Source: Equus caballus (lineage: Eukaryota; Chordata; Mammalia; Perissodactyla; Equidae). Taken from it: DNA of 64,000 nt. The notes beneath the pieces are model-generated. The model did no database searches. It was not told the origin of the DNA and saw only the letters and a program-made list of their open reading frames with translations. This document shows, in pieces, positions 10,940-21,371 of this stretch; the first letter of the stretch is position 1; every line of letters begins with the position of its first letter. The DNA is taken from positions 6,915,001-6,979,000 of the forward strand of contig NC_091693.1 in the NCBI RefSeq assembly GCF_041296265.1, written 5' to 3'. Made by a program: the position numbers and the translations under genes.

Positions 10940-11155
10940 GCTTAGGCCCTGAGTCGGACTGCAACAGGCCTAGTTCCAATTCCAGCTCTGACGACGACTC
11001 CTGGTGACGTCTTAGGGAAAGTGACTTCTACCAGCCTCAATTTGCTTATCTGTGAAGTGGGAATAACAGGAACTACCTGCCAGAGCTCGTCACGAGGATT
11101 CTATCAGATGGTGCGTGTAAAGCGCTTAAAACTGGCCTGGTTCAGTGCAAGGGGC
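10940..11155 (+). repeat. MIR SINE
   Basis: CTAGTTCCAATTCCAGCTCT, CTTATCTGTGAAGTGGGAAT and GTAAAGCGCTTAAAACTGGC mark a plus-strand MIR. Confidence 0.66.
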
Positions 11156-11429
11156 CGGCAGCGGCAAAGACCTCAGGAGGCGGATTTTTCAAATATCCTT
11201 TTCTAGAATGCAAATGTATTTGCCCAAAAGTTTGAGAAGTTGAAAATATGCGCTGAGCAAAGCCTTCAGGATCAGATTCAAGTCCAAAACAAAAGTCAAA
11301 AAACCCTCATTTATAGACGGGTAAGCCAGGGGCCTCGGGACCGCATCAGACCAGCCCACATCTACAAGATCAGCCGTGGTGTAGCTCGAAGGCTGGACGC
11401 CCAGCAGAGCGAGGGCAGAGTCCCAGCAA

Positions 11430-11560
11430 CGTCCAGACTCGCTGTGGGGCCTGCGACAAGCGACTTCACCTCTGACCCTCAGAGTTTAAGGCGGCAGAGC
11501 AATCGGCTCACGGGGTTATTGAAGAGGATTCAACAGATGCTGCACAAAGCATGGTGGCCG
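11430..11560 (+). repeat. MIR-like fragment
   Basis: Diverged MIR-type order (ACAAGCGACTTCACCTCTGA and GGGGTTATTGAAGAGGATTC). It adjoins the CpG island. Confidence 0.4.
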
Positions 11561-12166
11561 GAAGGGGTTCGGGAAGCGGGAGCGGCCGTCAGCGCTTCCA
11601 CGGCGCCTGCCGTCCCTGCTTTTTGAGGGGTTTGCTCCCGCCTTAGGCCATCTCCTCCTGGACTTTCAGCTCCGGCTGTGCGGCAGGCTCCTCTGCGTCA
11701 TGCCCTCCTCAGGAGGGTCCTCCTGCGCCCCAGCCCCAAACTCCTCAGCTGGCCGCGGGGAAGAGGCCTCAGACAACGCCCCGAGGAGCCCCGGAGCGCA
11801 GCCCAAGCACAGGCACCTAGCCCTCGCTGCCGCCCGAAACCGCGGGGTGGGGCTCCCGCCTCCCGGCCCTCGGATCCATCAAAAGCGAAGCAGCCTCAGG
11901 ACCAATCAGAAGTGGAAGCGGTGGAGCAATGCCCGCCTCCGTAAAGCGCCCTCGCACCTCATTGGATGTGTCCGAGCGCGAACGCCAGGCTAAGCCACTA
12001 AGAAGAGAGAGGAGCCGGCCAATCAGCGGTGCAACCGCAGCGCGGCAGGTGGGAGGAGGGAGGCCGGCGGTGCTCTCCGCCCCGCGGGGCGCGGCCTCGT
12101 CGTCTGTCAGCACCAAAGCCCTGCCTAGGCTGGAAGCCCGCAGGCCGGGATGTAAGCCCGGGCCAG

Positions 12167-12181
12167 CCAGTAGGGGGCAGC
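12167..12181 (+). promoter_or_regulatory. CTCF consensus site in CpG island
   Basis: CCAGTAGGGGGCAGC agrees with the CTCF core consensus CCASYAGRKGGCRSY at all 15 positions. It lies inside the CpG island among the CCAAT boxes. Confidence 0.62.
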
Positions 12182-12996
12182 GCCCTGGACGGTTCTCTCT
12201 GCGGTGTGGCGGGGGGCTGGCCCATGAAGTACGGACGCGGTCAAGCCCGGCTCAGCTGACAGCGGAGGTGTCAATGAGCGTTTGAAGGGCGAGCGTCCAG
12301 ACTAATCACGGGTCAAGGCCCCGCCCCCTGGTGTGTCTCCCCTGTCCCCGCATACTTCCGGGTGAGGCAGGGTGCGTTCCGCAGCCAATCAGCGGTGGGA
12401 CAGGGCCCGAGGCGGGAAAGGGGAGCTGCCACAGGCACCCGAAGGCTGGCCGGCTCTTGAGGGCCTCCCAGCCAATCACACGCACACTTCTCCACAGGTT
12501 GTAAAGGGGTGAGAGAAAGGGAAAGGGTGTGCAACGAGAGCTACCCGGGGTGGCAAGACAGGAGCAGGAAAGCGGTGGCGTCCCTCAGCCCCTGCGGAGG
12601 GAGCCTCCAAGTCTCTCCCGGGGAAGGAAGCGCAGGGCCCAGTCTCTTCACAGAGAGCGTGGGAAGGGGCAGACTCCTCAGCCGCTCAGCGTGCGGGCGG
12701 GCTGGACGGTGAGGTTTCGGCCTCGGAGGGCTGCAGGCTGAGTCCGCGGCCGGTCCGGTGCAGCTCCGCGGCCAACTGGCGGGGCGCGAGGCGCGAGCAG
12801 GGAAGCGGAGGTGTGCTCGCTGCCTCCCAGGCGGTTGAGGCGGGAGCTGGGAAAGAGGGTGTGGCCAGCGCGGCAGCCAATCAGCGTCCGCCTCAGGTCC
12901 CGGCGCGAGGAGTGCGCTGTGCACGCGCCGGCCTCGCGGTCGGGGCCTCGCGCCGCTTGGCGCTTTGTAACGGCCGCTGGGGTCTCTGCCGCCCTG

Positions 12997-13028
12997 AGCG
13001 TAGGTGAGGCTGAGCGTGGGTGAGGCTG
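12997..13028 (+). repeat. Short tandem repeat carrying splice-donor-like motifs
   Basis: A 16-bp unit, GAGCGTAGGTGAGGCT then GAGCGTGGGTGAGGCT, is repeated twice with one difference. Each copy contains a GGTGAG donor-like motif. Confidence 0.6.
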
Positions 13029-13075
13029 AACCGGGTCCGAGTTGGTGAGTGCTATGGTTTTTCTTACTCTTTTTC

Positions 13076-16000
13076 TTCGGGCTTGGGCCTGGCTCAGGTG
13101 AAGCTGGGGGACTGAGGCTTGAGTGGTCGCCGTGAGAATGGGGAAGGGAGGGCTGAGGGCTTTAGGCCCTGGGGACTCCCTCTGTTCTGGAGAGGGTGGA
13201 AATGGGCCTCCTAGGCACCTTTGGGCCCGGGCTGGGCAGAGGCCAGGCCAGCATGCCCTAGGAGTTGGTCGGTGGTCCCTGAGGCCAGCCTGATTCGGAA
13301 GAGTGTCGTGGGGCACTCGGAGGCCCTTAGGGCTCTGCGTGGGGTCACTGGCCATGAGGTAGGCCTCTGGATGGTGAGAGGATGTCTGGGGTCTCTGGAC
13401 TGAGTCTGCATCCGGTGACTGGAAAGAGAGGCCTGTGACTCTCCAGAGGTCATTGGGAGTCACTGGCCAAGAGATGAAACTAGTGTGCCCTTAAGAAGTT
13501 GTCTGGGGTCTTTGGATCCAGCCTGGGCTGAGAGTGGACGTTCATGAGGTTGAAAGTCCAACGGGAAGCTGTCAAGGGTCACTGCCTCCAGGCTGCACTG
13601 GGAACACGTGGCTGCAAGGCTTTTAGGGGTCTGAGTTGAGGTGCTGTTAGCAGATTTTTCCAATATTGGTTCCAAGTTGGACAACGTGGCCAAGAGGTTA
13701 AGCCTGTGGTCTTCTGGAGGTTCTGGGGAGGGGGGTCTCCAAATCCCAGCCAGGTGGGTTGCCCTCTATGAGGTATAATTGCCTTTGGTGGCTCTAGACA
13801 GAAGCAGGATGGGTTGTGTCTGGGGCCTTTCCGTCCCCGTCCGCACCTCTTCCACAAACTCTTTCTGGTCCTTCCCAGAAGACATCAGGCTGTAAGCATG
13901 GGGCAGGTGCATGGGAAAGATGGGTGTTGTAGTGGGCACAGGAAGAGATGTGTGAGATATCCTGCTCTTTAGGAAATCACCGAGGTTGACTTTACCGAAG
14001 ATCTTTTTGTATTTATGGGCCAAGTTCTTGATGTTTAATCTCACACAGCTTTTCAAGCTCTACCTGGAATTAAAGCTTTCAGAGTGCTTTCATGTACACT
14101 CATGGAACCAGGGGTGCAGGATGCAAGGGGATGGTCTATGAGTGGATTTCAAGGGTCTGTGAGCTCCTGGAAATCATAAGAAAAATTGTATGCATGAGTT
14201 GGATTTTTTTGGGAGGAGAGGGCAAAATTGGTCACAAGGTAAAGTGAGAAGGAGTATTTAACCTGTCCAAGGATGGGCTTTGCTTAGTAATATGAGCATT
14301 ATAAAGGACTGAGAGGCAAAAATCATACCTCCTTTTCCACATACTTCTCATACAGTGGTGTCCTACCTATTCTCTCCTACCCACTCTACCCTCTCCCAGG
14401 ATGCAGGCTGTCCTCATCACCTGCGGTTTCCTGGCTCCACCCCAGGGAGACAACTGCAGGTGATTCCCACCGAGTCAGCCTGGGAAGTAGAAGGGGCGCA
14501 AGGTTTCTGAGACTAAGGAGGGGAGAACTTTCAAGAACAGAAACAGTCAGCAGTGTCCCTATCTTTCTAAGTCAGAGTGCTATTTGTTTCTGCTTCTGCT
14601 GTCACTGCTCAGTGCGAGATGGCTCGGGTTGTGCAGTCAAGAATGCAGTGAGACAGAGGGGGCTAGAGTGTTACCAGCCAAGGGCTGAGGTATAGAGGCC
14701 CTAGACATATCCCTAAGGAGGCGGTCTCGAAAGGGATATCCTTAAGTGGGGTAAACACCAAGTGGGAGGCAAGATGGGATTTCCCATTCTTGGGGGCTTT
14801 TGTTCACTGAATGGGGAGTTCCCTTGCCCCTTCTCCTCCTTTTTAGGTTTCCTGAAAGCCCACTGACACTGTCAACTACATTTGGGTTTACAGAGGATGC
14901 TGCCCTTTGAGCAGTCTCCAGTTCTCTTGATCAATGGGCAAACCACACCAGTGGGGGAGCTGAGTCACAGGCACATGATATAGGGCTGGGAGGTGAGGGG
15001 GACCACACTCCACTGGGTGATGATGTAATCGTCCAGGCCCCTGCACCTTTCCTTCTACACTTTGGTTATCTCCCTCATGGCTTTCCCCACTGATTCCATT
15101 TCTTCAGGGATTGTGTATTTCTATGTTGGAGGAAGGATGTTTCCCTCTGTATACATATGTATCAGGGATTGCTGCTTTTATGTGTCCAGGCCAAGTATCT
15201 TTTACGTGAGTGTCTAATGAGTCCCCGGGTGTGGTGGCATGAGGAATTAGAAAGCTCCGAAATGGAAAATATTTAACGTTCAGAGAAGCAAATGATTACA
15301 GCTTGCCCATTTGCATTTTCCCTTTCACTCTGACTCATCTTCCCCTCTCCCCACCCTATTATTGCCCCTCCACCAGCCCCACCCTTTGGCACACCCTGTC
15401 TGATCTAGGAAGGGTTAACTTCTGCCTGCACCCAAGCTAGAATGAGAGGTAGAGGGAAGGCATGTTAGGTCTAGAGGGAAAGAGAAGAAGGCTGGTCTGC
15501 ACATTTTGGGATCCTGGAGCTAAAGGGAGAAACAGGAGTTTAGAGACCTAATATTTGAGTCCAGGAGGGGACCAGGATCTAAGGGAGAAGCCTAGGGGGA
15601 ACCAGACCATGTCTTGTCACCAGAGCAGCCTACCAGTGCCTGACTTGTATATCCTCCAGTTATTTATTTGGCATATATGATATGCCAGTCACATATTATA
15701 AGTGATTTATCAACACTTGTTCAATGAATGAAAAATTTGCCACAAGATGAGGGATAATGGAATAATAAGAAACAGAAAAAGAAATTTGAGTCTCTCAGAC
15801 CTCATCCTTTCCCCAGGTTAAAGAGTGCTAAAGTGTGAAAAGAGGGGAAATCTCCAAGGACATTGACCCCTTGGGCAGGAAGTGAAAGAAACCCCGGAGT
15901 CCTGATTTCAGAGAAATGCCATTTGTCATCAACCCAAGAAAAGGAGTTTTTCTCTTCGAAGACCACCGCAGGCCCTTCCTGGGGTTGCCCCCTTCAGAGC

Positions 16001-16230
16001 TTGATGGGAGGATCTGAGTCACTTACACACCCAGTCCTCAGTAGTGGCCCAGATGACAGGGGTCATTCCCACAGAGCTGTCAAGGCTTCCTAGTACCAAG
16101 TCAGGCATGCTTTTGGCCCTCCTTCACTCTCTCTTTGGAAGCCAGATGATTCAGTCCTTTTTACTTCTCAGGTAGTAGAAACAACTTCCAGCTGCTAGAG
16201 CTCTAATGACCCCTTGAAGAAATAGAACTA
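13076..16230. other. Non-coding interval upstream of ZBTB32
   Basis: No gene is supported here. A POU octamer ATTTGCAT lies at 15309-15316, which would suit a lymphoid gene such as ZBTB32, but one 8-mer is weak evidence. If the CpG island at 12-13 kb is a ZBTB32 promoter, this is its first intron. Confidence 0.4.
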
Positions 16231-16234
16231 ATAG

Positions 16235-16450
16235 TATTTGAATGATGCTGTGTACAGACAAACCACTTTCACATTCATCATGTCATTTCATCCTCACTCC
16301 CACCTCCAAATGAGGTAAGCAGAGGTTATCCCTATTTCACAGATGAGGTAACCGAGGCTCAGAGAAGTGACTTGCCCAAGGTGACTCAATTAGTAAATGG
16401 CAGAGATGAGACTCAAATGAGGTCTGATTAGTCCAGAGTTCTTGTTGCCT
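16235..16450 (-). repeat. MIR SINE
   Basis: Minus-strand MIR: TATTTCACAGATGAGGTAAC, CGAGGCTCAGAGAAGTGACT and TGCCCAAGGTGACTCAATTA. Confidence 0.78.
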
Positions 16451-16579
16451 CAGACACACTTCTTTGACTCTAGAAGTTCACATATGAAATTAAAAAAATG
16501 GGAGGTGAGGAGGCAGAATGCTTGGATTCAGGAGGTAGAGGGAGTGGTCTCTCCTGGAGGGGTGAAGCAGAGCCAAGGG

Positions 16580-16586
16580 TATAAAA
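16580..16586 (+). promoter_or_regulatory. ZBTB32: TATA box, candidate ZBTB32 proximal promoter
   Basis: TATAAAA sits about 30 bp upstream of a plausible start near 16610 and 156 bp before a strong splice donor (CTG|GTGAGT at 16736). The next acceptor before the coding exon is at 17823. Together these suggest a noncoding first exon of ZBTB32. The start site is inferred. Confidence 0.5.
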
Positions 16587-16609
16587 CCACACCCCCTTGG
16601 GGGACTGTG

Positions 16610-16735
16610 GCAGACTGATACTTGGGACACCCAATGGAAGACTGTGAGGTCAGGGGCGGGGCTAGCTCCAGGGGGGGCCCCAGGAGCCCCAACAGCAGTT
16701 CAGAGCATGCGGTGTCCAGGAGGAAGCTACAACTG
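16610..16735 (+). other. ZBTB32: Candidate noncoding 5' exon of ZBTB32
   Basis: The segment lies between the TATA box and a consensus donor, and would splice to the exon starting at 17824 (acceptor CCCTCCACAG). It contains ATGs at 16633 and 16707 that do not lead into the ZBTB32 frame. Inferred, without transcript support. Confidence 0.42.
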
Positions 16736-17922
16736 GTGAGTGGTTGCTTCTCCCTAGCTGAGACTTTCCTTCCATTAGCCCCCTTTCTGTCCACTTCCTG
16801 CCAACCTGTGGCCCTCTCCCTGAGGTGTCCAAGTGGTAATCCTCCCTCCCTCAAGGGTCCTTCCTAACTGTGAGCCCACACCTAGGAATATGCCTGCTGG
16901 GCACAGAGACACTTAGGTCTGTCTCTTGGTATCTAGGTTCCAAGTCTCTTCTTAAAAGCCAATGTGGTGGTTTTGATGTGTGATAAACTTCTGCCTTGTT
17001 AGGTTGTGTCTTTCTGTTGTTCACTCTTGGCTCATGAAAAACCAAATTAAACCATCTCCTTATCCTAATCTTGAGAGGAAATAGCCTCCCCTTCTACAGT
17101 TCCCATTTCCCTTTCTCCTGCCTCCTCAGGCATCAAAGTCTTCTCCAAAGCCTCCCTCCATCCTTAGGTCGGGAGCCTTCTCTCTCCTGTGGATTATGCA
17201 CCTGCTCTCTTAACTCACTGGATGGGAGTCTTTGGTCTCTTCCAGCTCCCTCTCTCAGAATGTGCTCTAGAAGCTTCAGCCTCAGGGAGATGATTGATTG
17301 ATGCCTTAGAGCCTGTCAACTATGACCCGTCTTGCTGCCCTTTCTGCCTCTCAGGACCCTCAGTTCCACATGATGGGCTTGTGGGGAGAGGACAGTACTA
17401 GCTTTCTAAACTCTCCCATGAAGCTACGTCTTGCTCCATCCCTAGTTGCTAGGGCTGACAGGGTTTCATGGTGATCTCTTTGTCTGGAATGAGGAAAGCC
17501 TGGTCTGCTCAGAGTTTTCCCTGCAGAGGGGCTTGGAGAAGAAGTATCACCGTCTGCCATCCTTTAAGTCAGAGATTGCCAATTGGCAGGACCCATCTAT
17601 ACTAGTCTTAAACCCACTACTTGATATAGTTGTTAACTGCCTGGTCCTTGCTCTTTAAGTCCTGAATCTGGTCTAATTTCCATTCTCCCCACCCCACCCC
17701 CAGGCTCTGTTATGATTCTGGATAAGCTCAGGCCCTCTCTTGGCTTAGTTTATTTGCTCTATTCAGGACAGAGAGCTCTGATCCAGAACCAGCAACTCAC
17801 TCACTCTCCCCTTCCCTCCACAGGCTTGAGACTATGCTGTTCCTCCCTCCCCTTTCCACCACGGACCCTGCACTGTGGCCTTTCTCTCAGAACCTCTAAA
17901 ATTGGTACCCAGGCAAGGCACA

Positions 17923-20074
17923 ATGCCCCTGTCCCCAACGAGACTGTCTAGCCCCTATGGCTCTGATCGGCTGGTACGGCTAGCAGCCAGCCTCCGGCCA
18001 GCACTATGTGATACCCTGATCACTGTGGGGAGCCAAGAGTTCCCTGCCCACAGCCTGGTGCTGGCAGGTGCGAGCCAGCACCTGGGCCGCAGGGGCCACT
18101 GGGCTCTGGTGAAAGGCATCAGCCCTTCCACCTTTGCCCAGCTTCTGTACTTTGTTTATGGAGAGAGCGTAGAGCTGCAACCTGGGGAACTGGGGCCCCT
18201 TGAGGAGGCGGCCAGGGCCTTGGGGGTGCAGTCCCTGGAAGAGGCATGCAGGAGGGCTCGAAGGGACAGGGCTAGAGAAGAGCTGGGTCCAGGACTTAAG
18301 GAACAGCAGGAGGAGCCAGAGAAACTCACAAGGGGTTCTGAGAGAGGAGTGGGGGGCCTTGGAGAGAAGCAGAGACCAGAGAAGTTTATTAGAGCTAGTG
18401 GGAGAGAACAGGAGACATTGCATGAGCACAGGCCAACAAGAGAGAACCCTGAGATGGCAGAGGCAACGAGTGAGAGCCAGGGGGAGCAGATGAGATTAAA
18501 GGAGAAACTCAACCAATTCCCTGTTGGCCGTGGGGGAGTAGATGGGAAGCAAGAAGTGATCATGTGGGTGAGGGAGACTCCAGGGGGCTCTGAGGAAAGT
18601 CTGCAGGAGTTCCCTGGCCCCCTTCTCCCACCAAGTTCCCTCCAAACCAGCATCACCCCTAGGCCCTGGTGGGCTGAGGCCCCTTGGTTAGGGGAGGGCC
18701 AGCCTGCCCTGTGGAGCATCCTGCTGTTGCCGCCCAGATATGGCACTCCCTACTCCCATAGCACCCCCATCACTGGAACCTGGCAGGAGCTCTGGCCTCA
18801 GGACCAGAGGTGAGTGAACAGCATCATGGAAGACCTTCCAAGCTGGGAGGGAGTGGCTCAGGAGAGGCAGCAGTGATGGGTGAAAGGGTACCACATCTCT
18901 TATCTCTACTGTACATTTCCTGAGCTGGGGATAGGACAAGAAGCTCCCACCAAAGGGGAAGCAAGAGCCCAGCCCCTGAGGAGGACCCATGACACCTCCC
19001 TCCCCAGGAAGGGATTGGCCACAATCCCAGGTTTTGCCATGGCTATAATTCTTCCCTCCCCCACCCTTAGGATCCCACTGTCCCTGAACCTCCCCAAAGG
19101 GCTCTGGAGCCAGAACCAGTTGGCCTCCTCCAGCCCAACCCCAGGTAAGCTCCTCACTGCCCTGCATGAACCCTATAACATGGTCTCTTGGGTGGCGCTG
19201 GGGCTCCAGGAGTACAGCCTGAACAGGGCCCCTACTTTGCTCTGCTCTCTCCAGGTTCCCTCCCCCAGGGCCCCACACAGCTCAGCCCTGGGGAGACTGA
19301 AGAGTCTGATCAGAGGCACACAGGTGAGCAGGGTGAGGGAGCTTTTGCCTTAGCCCCAGTGTAGCACCTGATGTCTTGCCTGAGTGTCCAATGATCCGGC
19401 TCTGGGATTTCCAGTCCTGCCCTCCTTTGCCTTTCTGTCCCCACAGGTACACTTGCAACTTGTGTGGGTCATGTGGGCACAGTAGGCCATCCATCTTGCC
19501 AGCACCCTACCCTGCCCCCTCCTGCTCGGTCCAGGCCCTATTCTTGTTCTGTCTGTGGAAAGAGGTTTTCACTGAAGCATCAGATGGAGACGCACTACCG
19601 AGTTCACACAGGTATGGGCGCCCTGCCCAGTGTGAATTGTCTGCTTCCTTCCAAACTCCAGTCTGCCGGTTCCTAGGTCCCTCTCTGTGTGCCTGGCTCC
19701 CATGCAACTCCCTTACCTAGTTGCCCTGATTTACCCCTAGGCCAGCTTTCACTCCCTTCTTTCTTTCACCGGCCTCCCCTCCACTTGCCCTAGGAGAGAA
19801 GCCCTTCTCCTGTAGCCTCTGTCCCCAGCGCTCCCGGGACTTCTCCGCCATGACCAAGCACCTACGGACGCATGGGGCCGCACCCTACCGCTGCCCTCTG
19901 TGCCAGGCCGGCTGCCCCAGCCTGGCTTCCATGCAGGCGCACATGCGCGGCCACTCGCCCAGTCAGCTCCCGCCTGGATGGACCATTCGCTCCACCTTCC
20001 TCTACTCCTCCTCTTCCTCGAGGCCATCCCGGGCCTCGACCTCTCCCTGTAGGCCTCCTTCCTCCACCACCTGA
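17923..20074 (+). CDS. ZBTB32: ZBTB32, BTB and zinc-finger transcriptional repressor
   Basis: Coding exons are 17923-18809, 19071-19144, 19255-19323, 19447-19611 and 19794-20074. They sum to 1476 nt (491 residues; the human protein is recalled as 487). The start [17 protein letters not shown] aligns with human [17 protein letters not shown], and the in-frame GTG upstream is not used. Residues about 10-115 form the BTB/POZ dimerisation domain ([20 protein letters not shown]). A poorly conserved, acidic and serine-rich linker follows. Three C2H2 fingers lie near the C-terminus ([30 protein letters not shown]), split over the last two exons. The protein is a nuclear repressor of lymphoid genes, known for binding GATA3 and for roles in B and plasma cells. 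All introns have GT-AG ends. KMT2B follows 1.3 kb downstream on the same strand. Confidence 0.95.
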
Positions 20075-20114
20075 CCGGGTGTCGGTAGCTCCTTTGGCTT
20101 CAGCCAAGAGTACA

Positions 20115-20120
20115 ATTAAA
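20115..20120 (+). terminator. ZBTB32: Poly(A) signal of ZBTB32 (ATTAAA)
   Basis: ATTAAA lies 41 bp after the stop codon. A canonical AATAAA at 20341-20346 could serve a longer 3' UTR. Confidence 0.6.
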
Positions 20121-20443
20121 GAATGAAGGACAGGCCGGCGGGCTGGCTTCTGATCCAGCACCGCGGCTACGGCAGCCTAGCCCATTCGGCCAAGAAGCGC
20201 TGCAGGAAGGGCGCCGAGAGCCCTCTCCAAGACGATGGCAGGCCGCAGAATCCTGGGCCAGCGAGCCCGTGTCGGGTGAGGGCAGTGACGTTTGCACTAG
20301 TGAAGGTTAACTGTGCGGGGACTGGCGATTTCATCACCAAAATAAAGAGTTTCCTGTGCCCTCCTCTCAGGACAAGAAAGTCAAGTACAGGCTGTAGTCT
20401 GGGGTGGGAGCCGGGGAGTGGCCAGCCTTGCCCCTGGTCCTGT

Positions 20444-20458
20444 AGCGGCCCCTGGTGG
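20444..20458 (-). promoter_or_regulatory. CTCF-like site between ZBTB32 and KMT2B
   Basis: The minus strand reads CCACCAGGGGCCGCT, one mismatch from the CTCF core consensus. It lies between two genes with very different expression. Confidence 0.4.
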
Positions 20459-20859
20459 CCGTGCGTCCGCTGTTCGGCGCAGTGGCCGCCTCCTCCATCT
20501 CCTGGGGGTCGGTCCTACCCGGGAGGCAGCAGGCCGCGAGGGATCGGTGTCCAGGCTGCCTTAGCAGCAAGCCCTGTGAAGGGAGGCTGTGGGAAGCCAA
20601 GTTGCTCGCCCCTTCCACAGCAAGCAACAGCGCACGGAGTCTGAGTCAGCCCGAGCCCTGTGCCCCGGGGTCGAGAGGAATGCGTGCTCCGCCCTGCTTT
20701 CGGCCACCTGCCTTCTCTCCTTCAGCACAAGTGCTGCAAGGCTGCGGCCTCTCCGGCATCTTCCCTCCACACTGTGCTAAACGGCCTCCGGGTCACGCCT
20801 CGAACTGAGACTAACCCTTTGCCGTTGCCCCTTCCCCAGCCCACGCCTCCTGCAGCGGC

Positions 20860-21371
20860 AAACTTCATTTCCCAGTGTCTCCGGGGCTCCCAGGGTCCGA
20901 AGCTCACTGCACCCTGGGAGTGGTAGTTCAAGCGGGCCGGTGGCCTCGACAAGAACAATGGGAGGGGTCTGGGGCGAGAACCACACCTCCCAGCGGCCGG
21001 TGGGGGATGGCTTTCTGGGTTGGGTCGGGACCCCAGAGTCCCAGGTCTCGCGGCCCTAGCTCCCGGCGGAAGGAGCGAGGTGCCTGGACTACATTTCCCC
21101 GAGGGCCCTGCGCTTCACCCCTCTCCGGCCGCGTCGCGGGGGTCTATGCACTTCAGGCGCGGTCTCGGGGTGAGGGCCGACCTGCCCGGGACTCCGGCTC
21201 CCGTGGTGCCCCGCGCGTGGCCGGCCCAGCCCCCGGCTCCCGCCGACCCCGCGGCGGCGCTGGTTGTTGTCGTGAGTGAGCCGCCCCGCCCCTCCTCTCC
21301 CTCCCCTCCCCCCGGCCCTGCGCACGGGCCGCCCCTCCCCCCGCCTCCCCGGCCCCTCTCACGGTGCCAAG
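20860..21371 (+). promoter_or_regulatory. KMT2B: KMT2B promoter and 5' UTR, CpG island with four ZNF143-like motifs
   Basis: The region is GC-rich and TATA-less. It holds four variants of the ZNF143/SBS motif ACTACAATTCCCAGCATGC: 20861-20877 (AACTTCATTTCCCAGTG), 20910-20929 on the minus strand (AACTACCACTCCCAGGGTG), 20978-20997 (ACCACACCTCCCAG) and 21088-21107 (GACTACATTTCCCCGAG). The start ATG lies in the context CCAAGATGGCG, which is also a YY1-like motif. Transcription probably begins between about 20900 and 21300. Confidence 0.65.

Larger units (their letters stand above)
11680..13075. promoter_or_regulatory. CpG island with six CCAAT boxes (candidate distal promoter)
   Basis: The stretch is rich in G, C and CpG, unlike the sequence on either side. 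It holds six CCAAT boxes: 11902, 11961 (minus), 12019, 12385, 12472 and 12877. Three of these lie in the phrase CCAATCAGCG. GC boxes occur near 12325. At the right end the sequence GGTGAG, GGTGAG and GGTGAGT occurs three times within 60 bp, so an exon with a splice donor could end near 13045. No coding gene is evident. It could be the far 5' promoter of ZBTB32 or the start of a noncoding transcript; expression data are needed to decide. Confidence 0.6.

Noticed and set aside
12678-13463. 261-codon antisense open frame over the CpG island
   Set aside because: GC-rich DNA has few stops by chance; there is no recognisable domain and codon use looks random.
17875-17922. In-frame upstream GTG extension of ZBTB32
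   Set aside because: It begins with GTG, not ATG, and the conserved human-like N-terminus starts at the ATG at 17923.
20341-20346. AATAAA as the main ZBTB32 poly(A) signal
   Set aside because: The nearer ATTAAA at 20115 gives a short 3' UTR; both may be used, so the main call was left on 20115.
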